A stretch of DNA of 64,000 nucleotides from Arthrobacter sp. (GCA_031277795.1 JAITLQ010000001.1:105296-169295); one strand, 5' to 3'. Numbered from the stretch's first letter, positions 42,059 to 52,207 are shown. Notes: generated by a model from the letters alone, not told the origin. Translations and numbers: made by a program.

Positions 42059-42098
42059 CGGGGCAGGGTGGGTGCCTCACGGCACCGCCCCTGCCCCG
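42059..42098 (-). terminator. Terminator of anchored-protein gene
   Basis: Two-step stem: CGGGGCAGGG (42059-42068)/CCCTGCCCCG (42089-42098) with inner GGTGCC/GGCACC and loop TCAC. It lies just past the stop codon of the reverse-strand gene at 42148. Confidence 0.72.
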
Positions 42099-42147
42099 CT
42101 GTCCTTGCGTTCCTGCGTCCCGGCTTGGCCGGCCGACCGGCGCCCGC

Positions 42148-44244
42148 TCAGGCGCTCGGGGCGAACGTGACGTTCTTGCCCTTGACCGTCAGGGTGCCGC
42201 GGAAGGAGAACCCGGTGACGCTGCCGGAGACGCTCTGCTGCTGACCGTCCACCTTGGCCTTGGCGGTGACCTTGGCGGATCCGCCGCTGCCGCTCACGGT
42301 CTCGGCCCCGATTCCGTAGTCGTGGAAGTCCAGCGTGGGGCGCTGCACGATGCTCCACTTCACGTCGGTCACCTTGGCGCCCTCGAACGTGGTGGGCCCG
42401 GAGAACGGGCAGTTCGCCGGCTTCATGCTCGTGGAGGCGGCGCACTTGTCGAGCCACGCGTTCACGGCCTTGGTGGCGGCGGTCCTGAAGGCGTCGGTGC
42501 GCTCGGGCTTCATCGACACTGACCCTGCATTGGTGCTGCCGCTCGTGCCGAGCGTGGTGATGGAGGCGTTGAGCGTGGTGGCCTTGGCGAAGGACGTGAA
42601 GGTGTCCGCCTTGCCCTCCACCGAGTAGCTGCCTGGCAACACGCGGAAGCGGGCGGTGGAGTAGTCGCCGGCGGTGCCTGGCACCTTGACGTCGGCCCCG
42701 TTGACCTTGATGGTGGTGCCGCTCGCGTTGGACACGCGCAGGGTCGGCAGGGCGGAGGGGTCAACGAACCACTGGCTCGCGGCGGTCGCGCGGCGGACCT
42801 GGAAGGTGGTGCGCACGTCCTTGCCGTTCTGCGTGACCACGGCCGTGACGCGCGTGCTCGTGACGTCGTCGGCCACCGCGGAGGTCGAGGCCGGATCGAT
42901 CTTCACCGCCGTGGGGCGGTTCTTGGCGGCGGCGTAGGCCTCGTTGCTCAGCAGCGAGTCGTCCACGTCGCGCGCGGGCGCGGTGAGCGACTCGTCGAGC
43001 AGGCCGAGCGCCGTGGCGGCGTCGCCCTTGATGAGCGCCTGGCCCAGGTCCTGAACGGCGGCCGCCGGGCTGCCAGGCAGCACCTCGCCGGGGGCACCGC
43101 TGCTGGGGCTCGCGCTCGTTGCCGGCGCTGTGGACGGCGCGGCCGTGGGGGTCTTCTCCCACGGCTGCCAGGCCAGCAGCACGATCCCGACGATGAGCGC
43201 CGCACCGATCACGGCGCCAACGAGGATGGCCCAGACGGGCGTCTTCTTCTTCTCCGGCGCGCGGCGGTCTGCCCCGCGCGGGCGCAGGGCCGGGGCACCG
43301 GCCGGCGCCTGCCCGTAGCCCGGGATGGGCGCCTGCGGCTGCGGCGTGGGAGGCAAGAGCGGCGCGTGAAGCATGGTCGCGTCGAGGTCGCTCTCGCCCG
43401 GGCCGCCCGGGGAGGCCTCAAAGCTCGACGCCGCGGGATGGGCGGACGGGGAGACGTTGCCGAAGGGGGTGGAGGGGAAGGCGGCAGCGAGGGCTGCCCG
43501 GTCCGGCTCGGCGCCCGGGGTCTGCGCGTCCGCGCCCGCCGCGGCGAAGGCAACGGCGGGCGGCGCGACGTCCATGGCCTCGGTCCCGGGGTCGGTGGGC
43601 GGTGCGACGTCCATGGCCTCGGTCGCGGGGGCGGCGATGGGAGGTAGGGCCTGCGTGGCGGGCGAGGGGTCCGCATCGGCGGGGGCGGCGATGGGAGGCA
43701 GGGCCTGCGTGGCCGGCGACGGGTCCGCGTCGGCGGACTCGGACGCGGCGACACCCATCACGGAGGTGGCCGGAGCGGCCCAAGCGCCGCGCGCGCCGAT
43801 GGCGGTGTCGTCCGGGTCCTCTGCCTCGGTGTCCGAGGCCGCAGGGCCGTCCTCCGGGGCCTCGAGCGACGACTCGGGCGAGGCGAGGCCGGGGGCCGAG
43901 CCCGCGTCGTCGTGCGTTTGATCCTGGCCCGTGGGTTCGCGATCCTCGGCGGCGTCGATAACCTCGGCCACGGACGGGATGTCGGCCGTCGGGTCCTCAG
44001 CATCGGCGTCCTCGGCCTCCGGCGTGGAGTCGATCGAGGCGGGCGCGTGCGGCTCCCATGCCGCCGGCTCCCAGGCCTTGGCCTCCTCGAGGCGTTCCTC
44101 CACCTGGGGCTCCAGGGCGTCGTCGATGGACGCCGCCGCAGCTTCCGCGTCCCGGGTGGCCTCCTCGGCGGGGGACTCGCCGTGCGGGCGCACGGGATCC
44201 TGCCCCGCCGGGTGCGCGTCGTGTGGATCCTGGGGACCGGTCAC
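42148..44244 (-). CDS. Single-TM anchored protein with disordered cytoplasmic half
   Basis: 698-aa protein. Residues 1 to about 335 are acidic, Ala/Pro-rich and disordered, with tandem duplications DADPSPATQALPPIAAPA (twice in a row) and TEAMDVAPP (twice). A basic stop (RRAPEKKKTPVW) precedes one TM (about 340-363, AILVGAVIGAALIVGIVLLAW), so the C-terminal half is outside. That half ends with a two-Cys motif (DKCAASTSMKPANCPFSG) and a beta-rich tail (FRGTLTVKGKNVTF). The same C-terminal layout recurs in the gene at 49317. GTG 44244 follows GAGGGGG. I recognise no named family. Confidence 0.78.
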   Translation of the reverse strand: MTGPQDPHDAHPAGQDPVRPHGESPAEEATRDAEAAAASIDDALEPQVEERLEEAKAWEPAAWEPHAPASIDSTPEAEDADAEDPTADIPSVAEVIDAAEDREPTGQDQTHDDAGSAPGLASPESSLEAPEDGPAASDTEAEDPDDTAIGARGAWAAPATSVMGVAASESADADPSPATQALPPIAAPADADPSPATQALPPIAAPATEAMDVAPPTDPGTEAMDVAPPAVAFAAAGADAQTPGAEPDRAALAAAFPSTPFGNVSPSAHPAASSFEASPGGPGESDLDATMLHAPLLPPTPQPQAPIPGYGQAPAGAPALRPRGADRRAPEKKKTPVWAILVGAVIGAALIVGIVLLAWQPWEKTPTAAPSTAPATSASPSSGAPGEVLPGSPAAAVQDLGQALIKGDAATALGLLDESLTAPARDVDDSLLSNEAYAAAKNRPTAVKIDPASTSAVADDVTSTRVTAVVTQNGKDVRTTFQVRRATAASQWFVDPSALPTLRVSNASGTTIKVNGADVKVPGTAGDYSTARFRVLPGSYSVEGKADTFTSFAKATTLNASITTLGTSGSTNAGSVSMKPERTDAFRTAATKAVNAWLDKCAASTSMKPANCPFSGPTTFEGAKVTDVKWSIVQRPTLDFHDYGIGAETVSGSGGSAKVTAKAKVDGQQQSVSGSVTGFSFRGTLTVKGKNVTFAPSA

Positions 44245-44301
44245 GGTCAACCCCCTCGTCAGGCCGTCGTCTTACGCCGCCAGGGTACCAACCGTCCCCG
44301 A

Positions 44302-44307
44302 TAGACT
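44302..44307 (+). promoter_or_regulatory. -10 element of leaderless pyrE promoter
   Basis: TAGACT, 7 nt before the ATG at 44315, followed by a G-run as at nagB. Confidence 0.6.
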
Positions 44308-44314
44308 GGGGGGC

Positions 44315-44875
44315 ATGACCGTTGCACAGGACCGCGCCCGCCTGCTCGAACTCGTCAAGGATCTCGCCGTGGTGCGAGGCAAGGTGACTCTCTCCTCCGG
44401 CAAGGAGGCCGACTACTACGTCGACCTGCGCCGCGTCACGCTGCATCACGAGGCCTCCGTGCTCGTGGGCCGCGTCATGCTGGCCATGCTGGACGAGGCC
44501 GGCATTGACTTCGCCACCGCCGGTGGCCTCACGATGGGTGCGGACCCGGTGGGCACCGCCATCATGCACGCCGCCCGCGAGGCCGGCCGCGAGGTGGATG
44601 CCTACGTGGTGCGCAAGGCCCAGAAGTCCTACGGCATGGGCCGCCAGGTGGAGGGCCCCGGCGTGGACGGCCGCTCCTGCCTCGTCGTGGAGGACACCTC
44701 CACGACCGGCGGTTCCGCCCTGACCGCCGTCGAGGGCGTGCGCAACGCCGGCGGCCTCGTGAGCGCCGTGGCCGTCATCGTTGACCGTGCCACGGGCGCC
44801 AAGGAGCGCATCGAGGCCGAGGCCAACGTCCCCTACCTCGCCGTCTTCTCCAAGGACGAGCTCGGGCTCGACTGA
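44315..44875 (+). CDS. pyrE: Orotate phosphoribosyltransferase
   Basis: 186-aa type I phosphoribosyltransferase joining orotate and PRPP to OMP in pyrimidine synthesis. SGKEADYYVDLRRVTLHHEA is the substrate block, DFATAGGLTMGADPVGTAI the hood loop, YVVRKAQKSYGMGRQVEG the flexible catalytic loop, and CLVVEDTSTTGGSALTAVE the PRPP-binding motif. Length and order match actinobacterial PyrE. The ATG at 44315 is apparently leaderless. It is divergent from the anchored-protein gene and ends at a good terminator. Confidence 0.96.
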   Translation: MTVAQDRARLLELVKDLAVVRGKVTLSSGKEADYYVDLRRVTLHHEASVLVGRVMLAMLDEAGIDFATAGGLTMGADPVGTAIMHAAREAGREVDAYVVRKAQKSYGMGRQVEGPGVDGRSCLVVEDTSTTGGSALTAVEGVRNAGGLVSAVAVIVDRATGAKERIEAEANVPYLAVFSKDELGLD

Positions 44876-44907
44876 TGTTTGCCCCGGCGCCCTCGCGCCG
44901 GGATCCG

Positions 44908-44951
44908 CGGCCCGCCGCTTCCCTTCCTGGGACGCGGCGGGCCGTTTCTTT
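44908..44951 (+). terminator. Rho-independent terminator of pyrE
   Basis: Perfect 11-bp stem CGGCCCGCCGC (44908-44918)/GCGGCGGGCCG (44934-44944) followed by TTTCTTT. Confidence 0.85.
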
Positions 44952-45098
44952 GTCTGCGCCGCGTGCCGCCGTGGCGCTCGCCGGCGCCCAGCGAACCGTC
45001 CCAACCTGAAAGACACCCCTTGACCCCGCCGCGTACCCGGTGAACGCTCGTGTCAAACCGCCCGCTCGGGGCGGGGAGACGAGAGGGTGGTGCGGCAC

Positions 45099-46097
<999 letters not shown>

Positions 46098-46099
46098 GC

Positions 46100-46726
46100 A
46101 TGCAGCTGAGCGCCTTGGTGGACTGGATCCATCGCTACAAGGACGAGGTGGTGGCCCGCAAGGACGAGCTCACCGACCTCGATCGCCAGATCGGCGACGC
46201 CGATCACGGCTCGAACATGGCTCGCGGCATGCAGGCGGCCTCCGACAAGATCGGCGCCGCCGTCCCGGCCACGGTGGGGGAGCTCGGCAAGAGCGTGGGC
46301 ATGACGCTGGTCAGCACCGTGGGCGGCGCGAGCGGCCCGCTCTACGGCACGTTCTTCCTGCGCTTCGGCACGGCGGCGGGAGGCGTCACCGAGCTGGACG
46401 CGGCCGGCCTCTCGGCGGCGCTGCGCTCCGGGGTGGAGGGCATCGTGGCGCGCGGCAAGGCCGAGCCGGGGGACAAGACCATGCTGGATGCGCTGCTCCC
46501 GGCCCTCGACGCGCTCGATGCCGCGAACGCCGCCGGCCGCCCCGAGGTGGAGGCCCTCGAGGCCGCGGCCACCGCGGCCGAGGCCGGCAGTGCAGCGACC
46601 CTCGACCTCGTGGCGCGCAAGGGGCGCGCGAGCTACCTGGGCGAGCGCTCCGCCGGGCACCTCGATCCAGGCTCGGTGTCCTCCGCGATGCTCGTGCGCG
46701 CCCTGGCCGACGCGGCGAAGGGCTGA
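46100..46726 (+). CDS. dhaL: Dihydroxyacetone kinase, ADP-binding subunit DhaL
   Basis: 208-aa alpha-helical subunit carrying tightly bound ADP, which is phosphorylated by DhaM and passes phosphate to dihydroxyacetone on DhaK. LTDLDRQIGDADHGSNMARGM (about 26-46) holds the Mg-binding Asp trio and His. TLVSTVGGASGPLYGTFFLR and GEPGDKTMLDALLPAL-type segments follow, ending with YLGERSAGHLDPGSVSSAM. Length fits. 2 nt from dhaK and 2 nt before dhaM. Confidence 0.95.
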   Translation: MQLSALVDWIHRYKDEVVARKDELTDLDRQIGDADHGSNMARGMQAASDKIGAAVPATVGELGKSVGMTLVSTVGGASGPLYGTFFLRFGTAAGGVTELDAAGLSAALRSGVEGIVARGKAEPGDKTMLDALLPALDALDAANAAGRPEVEALEAAATAAEAGSAATLDLVARKGRASYLGERSAGHLDPGSVSSAMLVRALADAAKG

Positions 46727-46728
46727 GC

Positions 46729-49257
46729 ATGGTCGGCCTCGTGGTGGTCTCGCACAGCGCAGCGCTCGCGGAGGCCGCCCTCGGGCTGGCCCTGGAGATG
46801 GTGGCGGGGCAGCCGCCCCGGGTGGTCCTTGCCGCCGGCATGGACGACGGTTCCTTCGGCACCGACGCCGCGCGCGTCGCCGCCGCGATCGAGGAGGCGG
46901 AGGACGGGGGCGGGGTCGTGGTCATCACCGACCTCGGCTCCGCCGTCCTCTCCGCCGAGATGGCGGTGGAGTTTCTGCCGGATCCGGACGCACCCGTGCG
47001 CATCGTCCCCGCCCCGTTCGTGGAGGGGCTGCTCGCCGCCGTGGTCGCGGCGGCGGGTGGCGGCGACCTCGCCGAGGTCGCCGCGCAGGCCTCCGGCGCC
47101 CTGGCCTCGAAGCGGGAGCAGCTGGGGGAGGTTGACCCCGCGCCCGACGGCGCGGGGCCGGGTCTCGAGCCCGGCCCGCCGGGGGCGGGCGCGGGCCAGA
47201 GCGCCGAGGGCGCCGGGCCCGGCGGGGCCGGGCCGGTCGACGCCGCGTCCGTCGGCACCGAGGCCGGCGCGAGTGCCGACGTGGTGCTCGTGAACCCCAT
47301 GGGCCTGCACGCCCGCCCGGCGGCGACGCTGGCGGGGGCACTGGCCGGCTTCGACGCCGAGGTCAGCCTCGAGGTGCCGGGCCGCAAGCCCGCCCCGGCG
47401 CGCAGCCCGCTCTCCGTGGCGGGGCTGGGCACGCGCGGGGGCGACACCGTGCGCGTGAGCGCGGGCGGACCCCAAGCGCAGGCCGCGGTGGCCGAGGCGG
47501 TGCGGCTCATCGAGGAGGGCTTTGGGGAAGCGGGGGAGGCCCCGGCTGCCGCTCAGCTCGACTCCGCCGTCTCGACCGGGCGGCCCGCTGGCCCCGGCCT
47601 CGGGGTGAGCCCCGGCCGCGTCGTGGGCCCCGCCGTGCACATGCCCCCGCCCCTCGCGGCCCCGGCCGAGGCGGCAGCCGTGCCGCCCGAGGCGAGGCCC
47701 GCGGAGGCGAGGCGCCTCGAGGCGGCGGCCTCCGCCGTCGTGCGGGATCTGCACGACCGCGCCCGAGCGGCCCACGGCGACGCGGCGGCCATCCTCTCCG
47801 CAACCGCGGCCCTGGCCGCCGATCCGGGCCCGCTCGAGGCCGCGCTCGCGCTGCTGCGGGACGAGGGGCTGGACGCCGAGCGGGCCATCTGGTCCGCGTA
47901 TTCGGACGTGGCGGAGCAGTTCGGCGCCGTGGGTGGCGCGCTGGCCGAACGGGCCAGCGATGTGAGGGACCTGCGCGGGCGGGTCGTGGCGGCCCTACGC
48001 GGCGTCCCGGCCCCTGGCGTCCCCGAGCGCGACGCGCCGTTCGTGCTTGTGGCGCGCGACCTCGCCCCCGCCGACACCGCCGGGCTGGATCCAGCGCGCG
48101 TGCTCGCGATCGTCGCGAGCGAGGGCGGGCCCACGTCCCACACCGCGATCCTGGCTCGTTCGCTCGGGATCCCGGCCGTGGTGGGCTTCCCCGGCGCCGC
48201 GACGCTGGCCGAGGGCGAGCCGGTGCTCGTGGACGGCGGCAGCGGCGAGGTGGTGGCCGGCCCCACCGAGGAGCAGTCCACCGGCGCGCTGACGGCCCCC
48301 GTGCCCAAGGAACGCCGGGCCTTCGCCGGATCGGCTGCCACGGCCGACGGGCACGCCGTCTCGCTCCTGGCCAACATCGGCACGGCGGCCGACGCGGCCA
48401 AGGCCGCCGCGGCGGGGGCCACGGGCTCCGGCCTGTTCCGCACCGAGTTCGCGTTCTTCGACCGGGCCCAGGCGCCGAGCGAGGACGAACAGACCGAGCT
48501 CTACGCGGGCGTCCTGCGGGCCTTCGAGGGCTCCAAGGTGGTGCTGCGCACGCTGGATTCTGGCTCGGACAAGCCCCTGCCGTTCCTCGATCCGGAGCCG
48601 GAGGAGAACCCGGCCCTCGGCGTGCGCGGCCTGCGCACGGCGTTCAGGCACGAGGGGCTCCTGCGCACGCAGCTCGCGGCCATGGCCAGGGCCCAGACCC
48701 TCGTGCCGGGCACACAGGCCTGGGTCATGGCCCCCATGGTGGCCACGGTCGAGGAGGCGGCGTGGTTCGCGGGCCTGGCGCGGGCGGCCGGGCTGGCCAC
48801 CGTGGGCGTCATGGTCGAGACGCCCGCGGCCGCGCTGAGCGCCGAGCACGTCCTGGAGCACGTGGACTTCGTGAGCCTCGGGACCAACGACCTGGCGCAG
48901 TACACCATGGCGGCGGACCGGCTCTCGGCCCCGCTCGCGGCGCTGAACGAACCGTGGCAGCCCGCCGTGCTCAGGCTCATCGAGGCCACGGTCAACGGCG
49001 CGGGGCTGGCCTCCGCCCGCCCCGGCGCCGCGCGGCGCACCGTGGGCGTGTGCGGGGAGGCGGCCTCCGATCCGTTGCTCGCCCGCGTGCTCATCGGCCT
49101 CGGCGTGGACAGCCTGTCGATGTCGCCCGGCGCGCTCGCGGCCGTGGCTGAGGCGCTGGCCGCCTCCACCCTCGAGCAGTGCAGGGCGGCGGCGACGGCC
49201 GCGCTGACCGCCACCGGCGCGCGCGAGGCGAGGGACGCGGCGTCGGGCGTTCTGTGA
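46729..49257 (+). CDS. dhaM: DhaM fused to HPr and complete PTS Enzyme I
   Basis: 842-aa phosphotransfer protein with three modules. (1) EIIA-Man-like DhaM domain, 1 to about 135: GLVVVSHSAALAEAAL with phospho-His near 9, and VVVITDLGSAVLSAEM. (2) HPr domain, about 183-268: NPMGLHARPAATLAG with phospho-His near 194. (3) Enzyme I, about 285-842: GGPTSHTAILARSLGIPAVV with phospho-His near 470, then the PEP-binding barrel (LFRTEFAFFDR; NDLAQYTMAADR; VGVCGEAASDPLL with the catalytic Cys). E. coli DhaM (472 aa) has only the N-terminal part of EI, so this version should take phosphate from PEP by itself. Domain linkers are Ala/Pro/Gly-rich. Confidence 0.93.
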   Translation: MVGLVVVSHSAALAEAALGLALEMVAGQPPRVVLAAGMDDGSFGTDAARVAAAIEEAEDGGGVVVITDLGSAVLSAEMAVEFLPDPDAPVRIVPAPFVEGLLAAVVAAAGGGDLAEVAAQASGALASKREQLGEVDPAPDGAGPGLEPGPPGAGAGQSAEGAGPGGAGPVDAASVGTEAGASADVVLVNPMGLHARPAATLAGALAGFDAEVSLEVPGRKPAPARSPLSVAGLGTRGGDTVRVSAGGPQAQAAVAEAVRLIEEGFGEAGEAPAAAQLDSAVSTGRPAGPGLGVSPGRVVGPAVHMPPPLAAPAEAAAVPPEARPAEARRLEAAASAVVRDLHDRARAAHGDAAAILSATAALAADPGPLEAALALLRDEGLDAERAIWSAYSDVAEQFGAVGGALAERASDVRDLRGRVVAALRGVPAPGVPERDAPFVLVARDLAPADTAGLDPARVLAIVASEGGPTSHTAILARSLGIPAVVGFPGAATLAEGEPVLVDGGSGEVVAGPTEEQSTGALTAPVPKERRAFAGSAATADGHAVSLLANIGTAADAAKAAAAGATGSGLFRTEFAFFDRAQAPSEDEQTELYAGVLRAFEGSKVVLRTLDSGSDKPLPFLDPEPEENPALGVRGLRTAFRHEGLLRTQLAAMARAQTLVPGTQAWVMAPMVATVEEAAWFAGLARAAGLATVGVMVETPAAALSAEHVLEHVDFVSLGTNDLAQYTMAADRLSAPLAALNEPWQPAVLRLIEATVNGAGLASARPGAARRTVGVCGEAASDPLLARVLIGLGVDSLSMSPGALAAVAEALAASTLEQCRAAATAALTATGAREARDAASGVL

Positions 49258-49262
49258 GACGA

Positions 49263-49296
49263 CGGCGGGGCCGGCGCCTCGGTGCCGGCCCCGCCG
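49263..49296. terminator. Bidirectional terminator after dhaM
   Basis: Stem CGGCGGGGCCGGC (49263-49275)/GCCGGCCCCGCCG (49284-49296), extendable by three pairs, between the convergent dhaM and anchored-protein genes. Confidence 0.8.
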
Positions 49297-49316
49297 GGTG
49301 TCCGCCCACGGGCGGC

Positions 49317-50882
49317 TCAGCCACCCTCGGTGTAGACGATCTTGTTGTTCCTGACGGTCACGGTGCCGCTGTAGGTCACGGAGAGGTTCCCTTCCAAGGT
49401 GGTCGGCTCACCCGCGTAGCGGCCGGTGCCGCTCACGGAGACCCGGCCGTTGCCGCCGACGACGCGCTCCGAGCCGATGGATCCGACGAGGTGCGGCGTC
49501 CCGGGGTCCTTGGTCTGGCGATACTTGATGTTGCGGGGCTGACTCACGCCGCTTGCGTTGACGCTGAAGGGACAGTTCTTGAGGACCAGGTCGGTGAGCT
49601 TGAGGCAACGCTCGTAGTTGGCCCGGGCCGCCGCCAAGGCCTCCTTCTTGAACGCGGCGGTGCGCTCCCCCCGCGGGGAGACGAACACGGAGCTGGCGAC
49701 CCCGCCGGAGGACACATAGCCCATCGCCGAGGCCGTGACGGGGTTCTCTTGCCAGGCGGTGTACTTGCTCTTGGCCAGGCTGACCGACACCGTGCCAGGC
49801 CAGACCGCCACCGGGCGGTCGGCCTTCTTCAGTGCCGCGGCGTTCACGGGCACACCGTTGATCTTGGTGGTTTCGTTGGGGAGGTCGCCGGCGTCGATCT
49901 CCGGGAAGGCGAGCTGCTCGGCGACCCACTCGGCGCCGTCGTCCTCGCGCGTGAAGCGCAGGTTGAGGGTGATGTAGTCCTTGCCGCTGTAGTACTCGCC
50001 CGTCACCGTGGCGGTGGTGCTGAACACGGAGGAGTCGGTGACCTCGAAGCTCGCGTCCTCGCCCATGACCAGGCGCGCGGAGGCTGGCGTGAGGGTCGAG
50101 AGGTTCACGCCCTTGGCGCCGACCAGGGTCTTGACGGCCGTCGGTTCTCCCGCGAGGAGCCCGTCCGTCAGCGAGGTGACGGTGTCGGCGAGCTCGGGGT
50201 CCTCGGCCTCCAGGTTGTCGAGCTCGCCGGAGTAGGTCCAGTCGCCGGGGTCGTCATCGTCGTTCGAGTCGGCCCAGGGCAGGCCGGAGACGCCGGAGGT
50301 GGCGTCGTCGAAGATCGAGTTGAGGGGCCCGGCAAAGACCACGCCGCCCACCACGAGGAGACCCACGATCGTGCCGAGCGGGCTGGCCTTCTTCTTGGGG
50401 CGGGTGCCGGCGGGGACGGCGCCACGCGGCCCCGGCGTGGGGGAGAAGGAGGTGCCCGACGGCGCGGGGTGGCCTGGGCGCGGGGGCGCCGGCCGGGCGC
50501 CGGGGGCCTGGGTGGCGCCGGCGGTAGGGGCGCCGCCGGCGACCGGTGCCTGGCGCGCGGCCTGGGCCGGGCGCTGGGTGACGCTGCGTGCCGCCGCGGC
50601 GAGGCGGGCCAACTGCTGTTCGAGCTGGGCCTGCTCGGCGGCCGCGGCCTGCGGGCCCGTTGCCCCGGTGGTGCGCTGGGTGGAGGGGCGCGCCCCGGAG
50701 GCGCCGCCCGGCGTCGTGCCGGTGGTGGGAGCGTGCCGCGACTGGCCCTGCCGCCCGCCTGGCGGGGCAAAGCGGCTCTTGATGGCCTGGGGGTCCTCGC
50801 GATACGCGGGCGGGAAGTCCTTGGCGGGGTCGGCGGGCAGGCCGAGCCGGCGGCGCTCTGCCAGCCATTCCTCTTGGTTCAT
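49317..50882 (-). CDS. Single-TM anchored protein, paralogue of 42148-44244
   Basis: 521-aa protein. The N-terminus (MNQEEWLAERRRLGLPADP) is followed by a disordered Ala/Gln/Pro region to about 160, a basic patch (TRPKKKASP), one TM (about 172-190, LGTIVGLLVVGGVVFAGPL), then an acidic extracellular domain. The C-terminal 110 residues have a two-Cys motif (CLKLTDLVLKNCPF) and a beta-rich end (TYSGTVTVRNNKIVYTEGG), mirroring the end of the protein at 42148. ATG 50882 has GGGGGA upstream. Function unknown; a cell-envelope or signalling role is likely from topology. Confidence 0.78.
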   Translation of the reverse strand: MNQEEWLAERRRLGLPADPAKDFPPAYREDPQAIKSRFAPPGGRQGQSRHAPTTGTTPGGASGARPSTQRTTGATGPQAAAAEQAQLEQQLARLAAAARSVTQRPAQAARQAPVAGGAPTAGATQAPGARPAPPRPGHPAPSGTSFSPTPGPRGAVPAGTRPKKKASPLGTIVGLLVVGGVVFAGPLNSIFDDATSGVSGLPWADSNDDDDPGDWTYSGELDNLEAEDPELADTVTSLTDGLLAGEPTAVKTLVGAKGVNLSTLTPASARLVMGEDASFEVTDSSVFSTTATVTGEYYSGKDYITLNLRFTREDDGAEWVAEQLAFPEIDAGDLPNETTKINGVPVNAAALKKADRPVAVWPGTVSVSLAKSKYTAWQENPVTASAMGYVSSGGVASSVFVSPRGERTAAFKKEALAAARANYERCLKLTDLVLKNCPFSVNASGVSQPRNIKYRQTKDPGTPHLVGSIGSERVVGGNGRVSVSGTGRYAGEPTTLEGNLSVTYSGTVTVRNNKIVYTEGG

Positions 50883-50985
50883 TCTGTGTCCCCCCATCCA
50901 TGCGCGTCGCGCGCCGGCACACGTGATCCTATCCGCGCTCGGCGGGTGAGCGAGCTCACGGAATGACAAGTGGGGTCGTCACGGT

Positions 50986-51002
50986 TATAGTTGACGTATC
51001 AA
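50986..51002 (+). promoter_or_regulatory. Promoter/operator of flavin oxidoreductase operon
   Basis: TATAGT (50986-50991) looks like a -10. It abuts a perfect palindrome TTGACGTATCAA (50991-51002) at the expected transcription start, 44 nt before the ATG. The overlap implies repression; the regulator is not encoded nearby. Confidence 0.5.
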
Positions 51003-51046
51003 TCACCTGGACGTGGGGAACGTCCGCAAGAGCCAAGGAGACGGAC

Positions 51047-52207
51047 ATGGAGTTCGGCATCTTCACCGTGGGCGATCTGACCCCGGACCCGACCGGCCGC
51101 AAGTCCCAGACGGAGCGCGAGCGCCTGCAGTCCATCCGCAAGTACGCGCTCAAGGCCGAGGAGGTTGGTCTCGACGTCTTTGCGCAGGGCGAGCACCACA
51201 ACCCGCCGTTTGTGGTCTCCAGCCCCACGACCAACCTCGCGTGGATCGCTGCCAAGACCGAGCGCATCAAGCTCACCACGTCCACCACGCTCATCACCAC
51301 GAACGATCCGGTGCTCATCGCCGAGGACTTCGCCATGCTGCAGCACGTCTCCGACGGCCGCGTCGACCTCATGATGGGCCGCGGCAACACGGGCCCCGTG
51401 TATCCCTGGTTCGGCAAGGACATCCGCCAGGGCATCCCTCTGGCCATCGAGAACTACCACCTGCTGCGCAAGATCTGGCGCGAGGAGGTGGTGGATTGGG
51501 AGGGGCAGTTCCGCACCCCGCTGCACGGCTTCACCCTGGCCCCGCGCCCGCTGGATGACACCGCGCCCTTCGTCTGGCACGGCTCCATCCGCTCGCCCGA
51601 GATCGCCGAGCAGGCCGCCTTCTACGGCGACGGCTTCTTCCACAACAACATCTTCTGGAACATCGAGCACACCGCGCAGATGGTCAAGCTCTACCGCGAG
51701 CGCTACGAGATGTACGGCCACGGCGCCAAGGAGAACGCCATCGTTGGTCTCGGCGGGCAGGCGTTCATGGCGGAGACGGAGAGACAAGCGAAGGACTTCT
51801 TCCGCCCCTACTTCGACAACGCCCCGGTGTACGGCCACGGCCCGTCCATGGAGGACTTCACCAAGATGACGCCGCTGACCGTGGGCACGCCCGAGCAGGT
51901 CATCGAGCGCTACCTCGGCATGGCCGATCAGGTGGGCGACTACCAGCGCCAGCTCTTCCTGCTCGATCACGCCGGCCTGCCGGAAGAGGTGGTCCTGGAG
52001 CAGATCGAGATCCTCGGCAAGGAGGTCGTCCCCGTGCTGCGCCGCGAGTTCGAGGCCCGCCGCCCCGCCGGTGTGCGCTCCAACGCCCCCAGCCACGAGG
52101 AGCTGGCCGCGCTCCCCGCCGACGCCGACTACCGGCAGGTCATCTCCTCGCCCGTGGCCCGCGCCGCGCAGGCCGAGGAAGCCGCCACGAAGGCGGAATC
52201 CAAGTGA
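51047..52207 (+). CDS. LLM-class flavin-dependent oxidoreductase (CE1758 family)
   Basis: 386-aa bacterial-luciferase-like TIM barrel expected to use reduced FMN and oxygen. EFGIFTVGDLTPDPTGRK at the start, FAQGEHHNPPFVVSSPTT, TTSTTLITTNDPVLIAEDFAMLQHVSDGRVDLMMGRG (the LLM core) and VTPL-type TPEQVIERYLGMADQV near 290. The C-terminal tail is Ala/Glu-rich. It is paired with an FMN reductase in a GTGA overlap, the usual two-component arrangement. AAGGAG at 51035-51040 supports the ATG. Substrate unknown. Confidence 0.92.
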   Translation: MEFGIFTVGDLTPDPTGRKSQTERERLQSIRKYALKAEEVGLDVFAQGEHHNPPFVVSSPTTNLAWIAAKTERIKLTTSTTLITTNDPVLIAEDFAMLQHVSDGRVDLMMGRGNTGPVYPWFGKDIRQGIPLAIENYHLLRKIWREEVVDWEGQFRTPLHGFTLAPRPLDDTAPFVWHGSIRSPEIAEQAAFYGDGFFHNNIFWNIEHTAQMVKLYRERYEMYGHGAKENAIVGLGGQAFMAETERQAKDFFRPYFDNAPVYGHGPSMEDFTKMTPLTVGTPEQVIERYLGMADQVGDYQRQLFLLDHAGLPEEVVLEQIEILGKEVVPVLRREFEARRPAGVRSNAPSHEELAALPADADYRQVISSPVARAAQAEEAATKAESK

